Assembly: GCF_014195325.1 (NCBI RefSeq)
Contig: NZ_JACIBK010000020.1
Span: 1 to 64,000, forward strand
Source: Rhizobium sp. BK650
Lineage (GTDB): Bacteria > Pseudomonadota > Alphaproteobacteria > Rhizobiales > Rhizobiaceae
Direction of reading: 5' to 3'
DNA: 64,000 bases
Positions 1 to 8,303 of the stretch are shown piece after piece. How positions within the stretch are numbered: the stretch's first letter is position 1; every line of letters starts with the position of its first letter. The position numbers were made by a program, and so were the translations under genes. The notes under the pieces were generated by a model. The model had not been told where the DNA came from, did not search any database, and saw only the letters and a program-made list of their open reading frames with translations.

Positions 1-249
1 GTGGCGTTCCCTCCGGGGAATTGGTGACATTGAACATCACCAGTCTGCCATGGCCGCCTTCTTTAGGAAATTTGCAGAACCTTCAGCACTCTACCTGCCG
101 CTGGCTCTCGCAGTGGAGAGTGAGTGTTGAACCACACGAGTAACAAGGACTGCTGCTATCAAATGTAAGACGCACCCAAAGGATCATGCGTCAAGCTTTC
201 AATGGTCGAGGTTCCTTTCGATTGGTCAGGTAGACTCCGGAAGCCACAA

Positions 250-696
250 TTACCGTGCCAGTAATGAGTGGAGGTCCTTGGCAAGGGCTGCAAACCGATC
301 CTGTTCGGTCCGGATCGCTTCAGTTGCCGTCGATCCGTCTGCCATTGTCAATGTCGAAAAGTGAGAGGTGAGCCGTTCGTCGGCTCTGGCGCTGATAGCC
401 ATTGCGGCCTGTTTAAAACCAGACGATGAATATGTGCCCGGTGATTTGAACATCTCCGCGATCGTCTTGGCAGCTGCAGCAATCTCCTTCATGTCTTGCT
501 GACGGGAAGTCGCGATATCGTCAACGGCGCCTGTGATTGTCGGAACGAGGAGGAAGGTAGACGATGCAGCTAGCATCAGCCGCTTAATGGTCCATCTCAT
601 CTGTTCGCTCATGCCGTTCTCGTGAGGAAGTTCACGCAAAATCATAGACGAGATGTCCAGACAAAATATGGCTTTTAAGGAAGGCGGCCTCAGCAC
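250..696 (-). CDS. Small exported helical protein, cytochrome c-556-like fold without heme motif
   Basis: The open frame is 148 codons, but the natural start is probably the Met codon at 612 or 598, because a typical signal peptide (positive charges from MRWTIKRLM, then a hydrophobic stretch ending near GAV) follows directly. The mature part (RQQDMKEIAAAAKTIAEMF and onwards) has the helical spacing and the MK-I--A--TIA-MFK pattern of periplasmic cytochrome c-556/c-prime proteins. The C-terminal CxxCH heme-binding motif of that family is absent and the protein ends in LHSLLAR. It may therefore be a heme-less relative or only a chance resemblance. It stands alone on the minus strand; no operon partner is visible. 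Exported small protein is a fair call, the family assignment is weak. Confidence 0.5.
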   Translation of the reverse strand: MLRPPSLKAIFCLDISSMILRELPHENGMSEQMRWTIKRLMLAASSTFLLVPTITGAVDDIATSRQQDMKEIAAAAKTIAEMFKSPGTYSSSGFKQAAMAISARADERLTSHFSTLTMADGSTATEAIRTEQDRFAALAKDLHSLLAR

Positions 697-979
697 GGCT
701 CCTCCGTTGCATCTCCTGGATCAGGTTGACGACCCGCTAATGTCGGCGGCAAGAGTGGTTGCCAGCGTCCGCTGATGTCGCCGATCATTGAACGGGATCG
801 ACACGATCGAGATCATGGCGCAATCGTGGTAGCCGGCTGTAGCTGGCTTCGTTCCATCAAGGATCTCTCCCACCGATCACATAGCGACAGGACACCAGGG
901 CGTCCTGCGATAAGCGATTGCGTCGCACTAGACTTCCGGAGCTGCTCATCCGGCTCGTCGGCCAGGAAGGAAGGCTTCG

Positions 980-1004
980 GGAACCTCGGGATATTCTGAG
1001 CGTT
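980..1004 (+). promoter_or_regulatory. sigma-EcfG-type promoter of the phospholipase D-like gene
   Basis: GGAAC at 980-984, 16 bp, CGTT at 1001-1004. This matches the alphaproteobacterial general-stress (PhyR-NepR-EcfG) consensus GGAAC-N16/17-CGTT exactly. The -10 element ends 28 bp before the ATG at 1033. Confidence 0.75.
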
Positions 1005-1032
1005 TTTGATCAGTTCAGAGGCCGAGGCAATC

Positions 1033-2535
1033 ATGACCATTTCTGAAAATTTCTTCAATCCTCCGCAATTACCTCAGGCAGAAGAGCGACAGTCGAACGG
1101 TGGCGAAGAACGGAAGACGGAAGCTTTGCACAGGCGCGACACAGCTGCAAAGACAGCCTTTCTGATCAACGGCAACAATTATTTCGCAGAGCTGGCGCGC
1201 ACGTTGCGGCAGGCCCGACGCACGATCTGGATCATCGGATGGGACTTCAATCCCGATATCCTGATGGAGCCGCAAAAATCCAATGAAACCTTGGGCGACT
1301 TGCTGCATGCGCTGAGTGCGGCAAATCCGGAGCTGGAAATACGCATCCTCGTCTGGGCGCTTGGCCCTATCTATTCGGAAAAATCCATAAAGCTTCTGCG
1401 AAGGAAGGCTTTCCCGAAAAGCCGGCGAATCGACCTGCGCTTCGACATCCAGCGCGCGATACGCAGCAGCCATCACCAGAAACTCGTCTGCGTTGATGAT
1501 GCGGTTTCCTTCATCGGCGGAATAGACTTGACGTCACGACGGTGGGACACACGAAGCCATCGCGCCGACGACAAACTGCGGCGCGCGCCCGAAGGCGTTT
1601 TCTACGATCCGCTGCATGATGTTCAGGCGATGGTCACCGGTGATGCCGCGCGGGTCATCGGCAAAATCGCAAGACGGCGTTGGAAAGAGGCCACGGGTGA
1701 AGCCCATGCGCCGCTTGCCGAGCGCATTGATTTCGGCTGGCCGGCCGATCTTTCAGTTTCGCTGGTCAATTGCCCGGTCAGCTTTGCTCTGACGGAGCCG
1801 GCGACGGCTCTTCGGCCCGGCTCCAGCGACGGCATCACAATGGCGCTTGAACTCATTGCCAAAGCTAGGCGAGAACTCTACATCGAGACCCAATATCTCT
1901 GCTCCTTCCGTATCGCCGACGCCATTGCTGCGCGTCTTCAGGAAAAGGACGGGCCGGAAGTGGTCGTCATCTGCACGCGCAGCTCCCATGGGCTGATTGA
2001 AAAGATCGTCATGGGCAACAATCGCGATCGCGTCATACGGCGCCTGAAAAGAGCAGACTGCCACGATCGTCTGCGCGTCTATTATCCAGTCGTGCCGGGA
2101 AAGGACGCCGAGGTGGAAGTACTTGTCCATTCCAAACTGATCATCGCCGACGACGAGTTCGTTCGTATCGGCTCTTCCAATCTCAACAATCGCTCGGAAG
2201 GGTTGGATTCAGAATGCGACATGCTTCTCGAGGCCGAAAATGAACAGCATCGCCGCGCGATAGCAGAGCTGCGTAACAGGCTTGTGGCAGAATTCCTCGG
2301 TACCACCGCAGAAAGTTTCGCAGGCGCCCTCACCCATAGCGGCTCGATGATCGCGGCGATCGCAGCGTTCAACATCGGGCCGCGCGGCCTGCGAGAATTC
2401 GCGATCCAACCCGGCAGCGACACTCCCATCGCCGGGACTGCCGTCTTCGACCCTGGCAGGCCTCTGCCGATCTTAAGCAGACTGGGCCTGGGGCCGTTTT
2501 TGCGACGCCTCGGTCTTATCGTCCGCCCCGCGTGA
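1033..2535 (+). CDS. Phospholipase D / cardiolipin synthase-like protein (ClsB-like)
   Basis: A 500-residue PLD-superfamily enzyme with two HKD motifs: HHQKLVCVDD (H148, K150) and HSKLIIADDEFVRIGSSNLN (H366). Both are followed by the usual G-G/S-N elements, so both half-sites look active. The family hydrolyses or transfers phosphatidyl groups; ClsB (YbhO) makes cardiolipin from phosphatidylglycerol and phosphatidylethanolamine. No N-terminal membrane helices are present, unlike the second PLD gene at 45889-47352. The open frame extends to a TTG at 1006, but the ATG at 1033 has a GAGG sequence before it. The 3' end overlaps the convergent YbhN-like gene by 63 bp. An exact sigma-EcfG promoter lies just upstream. 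Family sure; exact substrate not. Confidence 0.88.
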   Translation: MTISENFFNPPQLPQAEERQSNGGEERKTEALHRRDTAAKTAFLINGNNYFAELARTLRQARRTIWIIGWDFNPDILMEPQKSNETLGDLLHALSAANPELEIRILVWALGPIYSEKSIKLLRRKAFPKSRRIDLRFDIQRAIRSSHHQKLVCVDDAVSFIGGIDLTSRRWDTRSHRADDKLRRAPEGVFYDPLHDVQAMVTGDAARVIGKIARRRWKEATGEAHAPLAERIDFGWPADLSVSLVNCPVSFALTEPATALRPGSSDGITMALELIAKARRELYIETQYLCSFRIADAIAARLQEKDGPEVVVICTRSSHGLIEKIVMGNNRDRVIRRLKRADCHDRLRVYYPVVPGKDAEVEVLVHSKLIIADDEFVRIGSSNLNNRSEGLDSECDMLLEAENEQHRRAIAELRNRLVAEFLGTTAESFAGALTHSGSMIAAIAAFNIGPRGLREFAIQPGSDTPIAGTAVFDPGRPLPILSRLGLGPFLRRLGLIVRPA

Positions 2536-3444
2536 GCGGCGCCGAAATACCACCTCGCTGATAATCAGCAATGTGGTGCCGAGCGTCAACGGGATGAAGA
2601 AATAGGCGCAACGAAATGCAATCAGTGCACCGATCGACGCCTCCTTGGGTACGACATAGGCAACGGTCGCCTCGAGCACACCGAGGCCGCCTGGGACATG
2701 CGTCGCGAGGATCGCCGAATTGGCGAGCACGAAAGCTGTCGTCGACTGAAAGAAGGCAACCGAGCCAAAGGCCAAGAGTACCTGGTGCAGACAGGCAGAA
2801 ACGAAGACGAAGTTGATCGTCCCGATCGCGATCTGCGCAACGGCAATGGAAAACCGCGGCAACTGAAAGGACCAGCGCCAGAGCCGCAGTTTAGCGCGGA
2901 CAAGAAAAGCCAGCACTGCATAGGCGATTGGCGCGAGGAGGGCAAGCGAGCCGGAAAGTCGGCTTGTTGCCGTCTCAATCCGCAGAAGACGCCCGGCGTC
3001 GACAGGATTGACGATCATTGCAACGGCACCCAGCGTGACCAGCCCCAGTGCTACTGTGACACCGCAAAAAAGAATAATCTTCGCTACATCCTCGGCTGTG
3101 AGTCCCCAGTGTTTGTAATAGCGGTAGCGAATGGCTCCGCTGCTTAAACCCGCAAAGCCGATATTGTGGCCGAGTGAAAGACTGACGAAGGAAGCTAGTG
3201 CGACTTTTGGGTAAGGCAGGGATTTGCCGAGGGCCCGGATCGCCAGGAAATCGAAGCAACTCAGGCAGAGGTAGGAGGCCGCAGCCCAGAGAAGTGCGAC
3301 GCAAAACCTCCAGAAAGGGATGCTTTGCACCGATTCGACGACCTGATCGAAACTATACTGCTCGAAAATCCGATAGAGAAGAAAGAATGCCAGGCACAAA
3401 GCGCCAAGGAGCAGCCCGTTCCAGATTATGCTTTTCAATGTCAT
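2473..3444 (-). CDS. YbhN/UPF0104-type integral membrane protein (LPG-synthase transmembrane family)
   Basis: A 323-residue polytopic membrane protein with about eight hydrophobic segments, starting with a helix at residues 8-25 and ending in a charged cytoplasmic tail (RRRSRGADDKTEASQKRPQ). The segments containing SLGHNIGFAGLSSGAIRYR and HVPGGLGVLEATVA are hallmarks of the lysylphosphatidylglycerol synthase TM / YbhN family, thought to move or flip lipids. In E. coli ybhN sits with clsB (ybhO) and ybhP; here the homologues are side by side but on both strands. The last 63 bp overlap the 3' end of the PLD gene tail to tail. Transcription likely starts from the divergent sigma-EcfG element at 3483-3507. 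Confidence 0.85.
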   Translation of the reverse strand: MTLKSIIWNGLLLGALCLAFFLLYRIFEQYSFDQVVESVQSIPFWRFCVALLWAAASYLCLSCFDFLAIRALGKSLPYPKVALASFVSLSLGHNIGFAGLSSGAIRYRYYKHWGLTAEDVAKIILFCGVTVALGLVTLGAVAMIVNPVDAGRLLRIETATSRLSGSLALLAPIAYAVLAFLVRAKLRLWRWSFQLPRFSIAVAQIAIGTINFVFVSACLHQVLLAFGSVAFFQSTTAFVLANSAILATHVPGGLGVLEATVAYVVPKEASIGALIAFRCAYFFIPLTLGTTLLIISEVVFRRRSRGADDKTEASQKRPQAQSA

Positions 3445-3480
3445 TGATCGTCCATATCGAAGATGGGAGTCGATCTTCGG

Positions 3481-3505
3481 GGAACGAACGAATGAATTCT
3501 GTGTT
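3481..3505 (+). promoter_or_regulatory. sigma-EcfG-type promoter (plus-strand half of a divergent pair) for the YbhP-like gene
   Basis: GGAAC at 3481-3485, 16 bp, TGTT at 3502-3505. The -10 element ends 29 bp before the ATG at 3535. It is interleaved with the minus-strand promoter 3483-3507. Confidence 0.65.
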
Positions 3506-3507
3506 CC
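3483..3507 (-). promoter_or_regulatory. sigma-EcfG-type promoter (minus-strand half of a divergent pair) for the YbhN-like gene
   Basis: Read on the minus strand: GGAAC at 3507-3503, 16 bp, CGTT at 3486-3483, an exact consensus match. The -10 ends 38 bp before the ATG at 3444. The two opposed promoters are offset by only 2 bp. Confidence 0.7.
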
Positions 3508-3534
3508 TCGCTACAGCAATCTTTCACCAAGGAC

Positions 3535-4263
3535 ATGCCCTACAAACCGATCAGACTCCTGACCTACAACGTACACAGCTGCATCGGCACCGACGGCAAG
3601 CTTGACCCCGGCCGCATCGCCAATGTCATCGCCGAAGCCGACGCCGACATCATCGCCCTGCAGGAAGTCGATGTAGGACGGCGAAGGACAGGCGGCGTCG
3701 ACCAGGCACGCATGATCGCATCACTTCTCAAGATGGAGGCGCACTTCCATCCGGTCCTGTCGGTCGCCGAAGAACAGTACGGCGATGCTATCATCACCGC
3801 CCTGCCGACGGGCGCTGTCAAGGCTGGCCCGCTGCCATCCATCGGCGAAAAGCGCGGCGCCTTGTCCGTCGAAATCATGATTGGTGAAAGAAAACTGCTC
3901 GTGATCAACACGCATCTCGGTCTTCGCGGGCGCGAGCGGATCCAGCAGATGACCACGCTGTTGAGTTCCGGCTGGCTCGGCGTCGCTGCCGACGAACCCG
4001 TTTCGGCCATCCTCTGCGGCGATTTCAATGCCGTTCCGGCATCGGCGACCTATCGCCTTGCTACGCGCTCATTGAAGGATGCCCAACTCACCGGCAAGGC
4101 GGCGCCAAAGGCCACCTTCCCTTCTCGCCTTCCGCTAATGCGTCTCGACCACATATTCGTAACCGGCGATCTAACTGTAAAAAGCGCTGCAGTTCTTGGA
4201 ACGCGGCTGGCGAGGATCGCCTCGGACCACCTTCCACTTCGTGCGGAAGTCGGTTTCGATTGA
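3535..4263 (+). CDS. Endonuclease/exonuclease/phosphatase (EEP) family protein, YbhP-like
   Basis: A 242-residue single-domain EEP protein (DNase I-like metallohydrolase fold). Visible motifs in order: LLTYNVHSCIG (Asn), IALQEVD (metal-binding Glu), VINTHLG (catalytic His), ILCGDFNA (Asp/Asn), RLDHIF and IASDHLPL (catalytic His near the end). The full catalytic set is present. The family cleaves phosphodiester or phosphate-ester bonds; the YbhP branch has no firmly known substrate but is linked to clsB/ybhN, suggesting a phospholipid role. No signal peptide. A second homologue lies at 44955-45818, also next to a PLD gene. Confidence 0.87.
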   Translation: MPYKPIRLLTYNVHSCIGTDGKLDPGRIANVIAEADADIIALQEVDVGRRRTGGVDQARMIASLLKMEAHFHPVLSVAEEQYGDAIITALPTGAVKAGPLPSIGEKRGALSVEIMIGERKLLVINTHLGLRGRERIQQMTTLLSSGWLGVAADEPVSAILCGDFNAVPASATYRLATRSLKDAQLTGKAAPKATFPSRLPLMRLDHIFVTGDLTVKSAAVLGTRLARIASDHLPLRAEVGFD

Positions 4264-4533
4264 CGCGTACTCCTGCCGCCCGGCCCATCGTTTGTATGAG
4301 GTCGAGTTGATCGTCGCAGGCGCATCCACTGGATTGCTAACTCTGCAACCCCAGCTTTGGAATTCGTCCGGATTACGCGGCCACCAAACAGCCTGAAAAC
4401 CTCTCGGCTCGCCAACTGTTTCGAAGAGGCGCCCCGCTTTAAACGGATTTGAACCGACGCCCCCATCGATGTGTTTGAAACGAAGGCCCGCCGCAGCAGC
4501 AGGCTCATCTTCTCGAAGACGCGTAAGATCGGC

Positions 4534-5664
4534 TTATCTGAACGCGAAACGCTCAGGGCGGAAGGTCGCAAGCATGGGATGCTCGTCACCCCTTGCGACC
4601 TCGAAAGCGAGTAATTCCCCCAGGATGAGCCCGAGTGTTGCGCCGCTATGACTGAAGGCGACGTAATAACCTTTGATCGCCTTCAGTGCACCGACAACCG
4701 GTTCACCATCGCCAGGTATCGGCTTACCGCCGACGCCGATCCTGGCGACCTCAAGCTTCGGATTACCCTCCATTACGTTTGCGGCTTCGGCCAGAAGAGC
4801 CGCAATGACGGTGTCGTCGATATCAAATCCGCCGTCCGGGCGCCGCCTAACCCCTTCGTCTGCCGCCCAGTCGGCATCGAGCGAAAAGGCGCCGCCCGGT
4901 GCGGGACGAACGGCGACACGCGGCGTGTTCAGGACGGCGCGCAGGGGATGGGCGAGCGGTTTAGTCTGCACGAGAAGGGCGATCGGCGTCCCATCGCCGA
5001 TGGTCTGCCCGCTCTCGGCGGCCATCCGCGGCACGGCAGGACCGGTCGCTAGCACAACGGCATCCGCCGGGAAACGTCCGCCCATCGCCGTCTCGGCACC
5101 GACCACCCGGCCGCCCTCGATCACGGCCCGTGCGGCTCCCTGGTCCGTCACCAGCGCGCCCCCGAGCCTAGAATATTCCTTCAGAAGGAGGCCGATCAGC
5201 GTTGGCAGATCGACCCAACCCTCACCCGGATTGAAAATGGCGCCCTGAGACGTGATCGCGCTCGCGTTTACGCCGGGCGTGACAGCCGCGACATCGGCGC
5301 CCGGCAGCCATTGTGCATCATAGCCGAGTGACACCTCATACCGATAGGCCGCATCGATCTCGTTGCGCTCGTCATCGGCGTCCCAGGTCAAGCCTCCGTC
5401 GAAGCGGAGCCAATTGGCATCCGGAAACCGCGCCGAAAGCGTACGATAACGGTCGATGCCGGCCATACGCAGCCGGTGGTAGGGTTCAGAGCGCATGCGC
5501 GCCGAGTTCAGCCACGAGAGGGAGCGGCCGGAAGCGCCGTTGGCCGGCGGACCGTCATTAAGGATGGTCACGCAGACACCGCGTCGCGCTAGCTGGACGG
5601 CCGTTGAGACGCCGAAGATGCCGGCGCCGATGATGACGGCCGAAGAGATTATGTTCTCGGTCAT
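4534..5664 (-). CDS. FAD-dependent oxidoreductase, DadA/DAO family
   Basis: About 376 residues. The N-terminal VIIGAGIFGVSTAVQLARRG is the FAD-binding Rossmann motif, followed by GASGRSLSWLN, typical of D-amino-acid dehydrogenase and glycine/sarcosine oxidase-like enzymes that oxidise an amine CH-N bond. The C-terminal part (GNPKLEVARIGVGGKPIPGDGEPVVG ... SHSGATLGLILGELLA in shorter pieces) is the usual second FAD contact. The ATG at 5664 has a GAAGGA Shine-Dalgarno and sits right before the first beta strand; an alternative GTG at 5712 overlaps the upstream stop by 4 bp. It is the last gene of the importer-dehydrogenase operon, so it probably oxidises the imported amine or a product of it. 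Substrate unknown. Confidence 0.8.
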   Translation of the reverse strand: MTENIISSAVIIGAGIFGVSTAVQLARRGVCVTILNDGPPANGASGRSLSWLNSARMRSEPYHRLRMAGIDRYRTLSARFPDANWLRFDGGLTWDADDERNEIDAAYRYEVSLGYDAQWLPGADVAAVTPGVNASAITSQGAIFNPGEGWVDLPTLIGLLLKEYSRLGGALVTDQGAARAVIEGGRVVGAETAMGGRFPADAVVLATGPAVPRMAAESGQTIGDGTPIALLVQTKPLAHPLRAVLNTPRVAVRPAPGGAFSLDADWAADEGVRRRPDGGFDIDDTVIAALLAEAANVMEGNPKLEVARIGVGGKPIPGDGEPVVGALKAIKGYYVAFSHSGATLGLILGELLAFEVARGDEHPMLATFRPERFAFR

Positions 5665-5708
5665 GGTAGTGTCCTTCGATTGGTTGGTCATGCGGATGGA
5701 TGGTGCGC

Positions 5709-6716
5709 TCACGGCTCTTCCCAGCGGCCGCTGACGGCGGAGCGGAAGAGCGCGTCGATCGCCCTCGTGTTGGCGAGCGCATTCTCCAGCCCCGTATCGA
5801 GCGGGGTGCCGAAGAGCACGGATTCAGCGAAGGCATCGACCTGCTCGCGGTATTGGTCGGCAGGTTCTATGGCGATCTGCTCGCGCCCTCCGCCGGCAAG
5901 ATCGCGGCCGTCATCGAGCACGAGGACGGTCGGTTTATCGGCCGGCGCGTTGAAGGGGATCGGGATTTCCAGGCGCCCAAGAGTTCCAAGCACCGTGACC
6001 TTCTGCGTGAGCGCAAGCTGAGTGGAGCAGGTGAAGGCGAGCTGCCTTCCCTCTGGAAATTCGAGCAGTCCGCTAGTCAACCGATCCGTTCCGAAGACTG
6101 GATGCCGCTCCATCAAGGCGATTGCCCGCGCTGGTTCGGCCTCGAACAGCAAGCGCGCGGTATTGATCGCATAGCAGCCGACATCGAACAGGCCGCCGCC
6201 ACCAATATCGGCCTGGTTGCGCACATTGGCAGGATCGTCGAGATAATAGGAGAAGATCGTCTGAATGGCCCTCACCTCGCCGAGCCTTCCCTCGGCGACC
6301 AATGCGCGCGCTTTCTTCCATTGCGGATGATAGCGGATCATGAAGGCTTCGGCGACCGGCAGGCGGGCGGCCTTGTGCGGGGTTTGAAGTTCCAGTGCCT
6401 GCGCAGCACTAAGGGCAATCGGCTTTTCGCAGAGCACCGGCTTGTCGTGCTGCAACGCCCTGATCGTCAGCGGCACATGCAGATGGTTGGGCAACGGGTT
6501 GTAGATCGCATCGATATCGGGATCAGCGAGCAGGGCCTCATAACTGCCGTAGGCCCTGTCGATGCCGAAACGGGCGGCCATCTGCGTGGCCTTGCCTGGA
6601 TCTCGCGAGGCGATCGCGCTCACGCGGCCGAGCCGGCTGGATTGGATGGCGGGGATCACGGACTTGGTAGCAATGTCCGCGCAGCCGAGCACGCCCCATC
6701 GTATCTTTCGTGTCAT
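5709..6716 (-). CDS. Gfo/Idh/MocA family NAD(P)-dependent oxidoreductase
   Basis: A 335-residue protein with the N-terminal nucleotide-binding sequence WGVLGCADIATKSVIPAIQ, the adenine-side IASRD loop and the VLCEKPIAL motif whose EKP lysine is catalytic in this family, then the C-terminal alpha/beta substrate domain (GGGLFDVGCYAINTAR). These enzymes oxidise or reduce sugars, inositols, and imine or opine-like compounds. The gene lies between the transporter and the DadA-like oxidase, with small gaps, so a shared substrate is likely. Regulation presumably comes from the LacI-type operators at 9264-9301. Confidence 0.85.
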   Translation of the reverse strand: MTRKIRWGVLGCADIATKSVIPAIQSSRLGRVSAIASRDPGKATQMAARFGIDRAYGSYEALLADPDIDAIYNPLPNHLHVPLTIRALQHDKPVLCEKPIALSAAQALELQTPHKAARLPVAEAFMIRYHPQWKKARALVAEGRLGEVRAIQTIFSYYLDDPANVRNQADIGGGGLFDVGCYAINTARLLFEAEPARAIALMERHPVFGTDRLTSGLLEFPEGRQLAFTCSTQLALTQKVTVLGTLGRLEIPIPFNAPADKPTVLVLDDGRDLAGGGREQIAIEPADQYREQVDAFAESVLFGTPLDTGLENALANTRAIDALFRSAVSGRWEEP

Positions 6717-6737
6717 TGACTTTCTCCCGTCCCGTGC

Positions 6738-8246
6738 TCAGAGCACTTCGGCAAGGAAGCGTTGGAGGCGCGGGCTCTGCGGATTGTCGAAGATTGCCTC
6801 GGGCGTGCCTGCTTCCATCACACGCCCCTCGTCCATGAAGACAACCTGATCGGCGACGCGGCGGGCGAAGCCCATTTCGTGGGTGACAACGACCATTGTC
6901 ATCCCGCGCCTGCCAAGATCGGCCATCAGATTAAGCACGCCCTTGACCAACTCAGGATCGAGTGCGCTGGTCACCTCGTCGAAGAGAATGACCTCCGGCT
7001 CCATGGCAAGGGCTCGAGCGATGGCCACTCGCTGCTGCTGCCCGCCCGAAAGGCCGCCGGGGCGGTGATGCTGCCGGCTCGCAAGGCCGACGTCGGCAAG
7101 CCGCGCCCTGGCTATGCGCTCGGCTTCAGCCTTCGGCAGGCCCTTGATCTTCGTCAGGGAGAGCATGACGTTTTCAAGTGCTGTATGGTCAGGGAAGAGG
7201 TTGAAGTGCTGGAACACCATCCCGACGCGGCGGCGCAAGGTTTCTGGCTTCATGGCCAGGATGCTTTCGCCGTCGATGAGGACGTCGCCGCTCTTGGGCT
7301 CGACGAGACGGTTCAGCCCGCGCAACAATGTCGATTTGCCGGAGCCGGACGGGCCGATGATGCAGGTAACGCTGCCCGGCTTCACCGAGAGCTCGACACC
7401 CTTCAGCACTTCGAGTTCGCCGTAGGCCATCCCGAGATTGAGGACCTCGAGGCTTCCCCCCTTGAAGGCGGCCTCCGATGCGCGGCCGGCGCCGTCAAGT
7501 TCGCTCACCTCCTCAAGCCCGCTGGTGACGATTGCCGGGCGCTGCTTGCCGAGCCGCAGGCGACTGTCGATAGCGTTGACGACATGGGTGAGCGGTACAG
7601 TGACAACGAGGTAGAAGATGCCCGCAAGGAGCAGCGGTGAAAGATTACCGGTCACGACGGCTTGGTCCTGTCCGACGCGGAAGATCTCGCGCTCAGAGGC
7701 GAGCAGGCCGAGAAAATAGACAAGGCTCGAGTCCTTGACGTTGCCGATGAACTGGTTGACGAGGGCCGGCAGCACGCGGCGCACGCCCTGTGGCATGACG
7801 ATGAGCCGCATCCCCTGGCCGTAGCTCATCGACAGCGCCCGGCAGGCTTCCATCTGGCCGCGCTCGACGCTCTGGATGCCAGAACGGAAAATCTCGCCAA
7901 TATACGCACCGGCGATCAAGCTGAGCGAAACAATGCCGAGCGGATAGGGCGACGGGCCGAACAACTCGCGACCGATGCGGGCAAATCCCTGGCCGATCAG
8001 GAGAATGGTGACGATGGCCGGCAGGCCGCGAAAGATATCTGTATAGAGACGGGCGGGGATACGAAGCCAGGGCGACCTGGAGATGCCCATGATCGCGAGC
8101 GCCATGCCGATGACGATGCCAAGCACCGTCGAGGCCGCTGCAAGGATCAGCGTGTTCTTGAGGCCGACAGTGATCATGGTCGGCAGGACCTCAGCCATGG
8201 CGTTCCAGTCCATGAAGCTGCGGCGGAGATTTTCAAGCCAGTTCAT
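6738..8246 (-). CDS. Amino-acid-type ABC transporter, permease fused to ATP-binding subunit
   Basis: A 502-residue fusion. Residues 1-220 form a HisM/GlnP-type permease (membrane segments and the EAA-like loop ERGQMEACRALSMSYGQGM). After a linker near residues 225-260 comes a complete PAAT-family ATPase: Walker A GPSGSGKST, Q-loop FQHFNLFPDH, signature LSGGQQQRVAIARA, Walker B VILFDEVTSALD and the switch His in VVTHEMGFA. Fused permease-ATPase subunits of this class are known in rhizobia. It sits between the binding protein (57 bp upstream) and the dehydrogenase genes and should import a polar amino acid-like compound. A hairpin lies just upstream at 8275-8301. Confidence 0.9.
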   Translation of the reverse strand: MNWLENLRRSFMDWNAMAEVLPTMITVGLKNTLILAAASTVLGIVIGMALAIMGISRSPWLRIPARLYTDIFRGLPAIVTILLIGQGFARIGRELFGPSPYPLGIVSLSLIAGAYIGEIFRSGIQSVERGQMEACRALSMSYGQGMRLIVMPQGVRRVLPALVNQFIGNVKDSSLVYFLGLLASEREIFRVGQDQAVVTGNLSPLLLAGIFYLVVTVPLTHVVNAIDSRLRLGKQRPAIVTSGLEEVSELDGAGRASEAAFKGGSLEVLNLGMAYGELEVLKGVELSVKPGSVTCIIGPSGSGKSTLLRGLNRLVEPKSGDVLIDGESILAMKPETLRRRVGMVFQHFNLFPDHTALENVMLSLTKIKGLPKAEAERIARARLADVGLASRQHHRPGGLSGGQQQRVAIARALAMEPEVILFDEVTSALDPELVKGVLNLMADLGRRGMTMVVVTHEMGFARRVADQVVFMDEGRVMEAGTPEAIFDNPQSPRLQRFLAEVL

Positions 8247-8274
8247 CAGGAGGTTCCTTGAAAGAAGGACCGAT

Positions 8275-8301
8275 CCGACGATAAGCCGGACCGGTCGTCG
8301 G
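8275..8301 (-). other. Intercistronic hairpin after the binding-protein gene
   Basis: Inverted repeat CCGACGA (8275-8281) / TCGTCGG (8295-8301) with a 13-nt loop, 2 bp after the stop codon of the binding-protein gene and before the fused permease-ATPase. No T-tract follows, so it looks more like an mRNA-stabilising or attenuating element than a full terminator. Confidence 0.5.
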
Positions 8302-8303
8302 CA

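Noticed and set aside
813..1058. 81-codon minus-strand ORF
   Set aside because: No motif; overlaps the PLD promoter and start.
5700..6719. 339-codon plus-strand ORF
   Set aside because: Mirror of the Gfo/Idh/MocA gene, which has the intact EKP motif.
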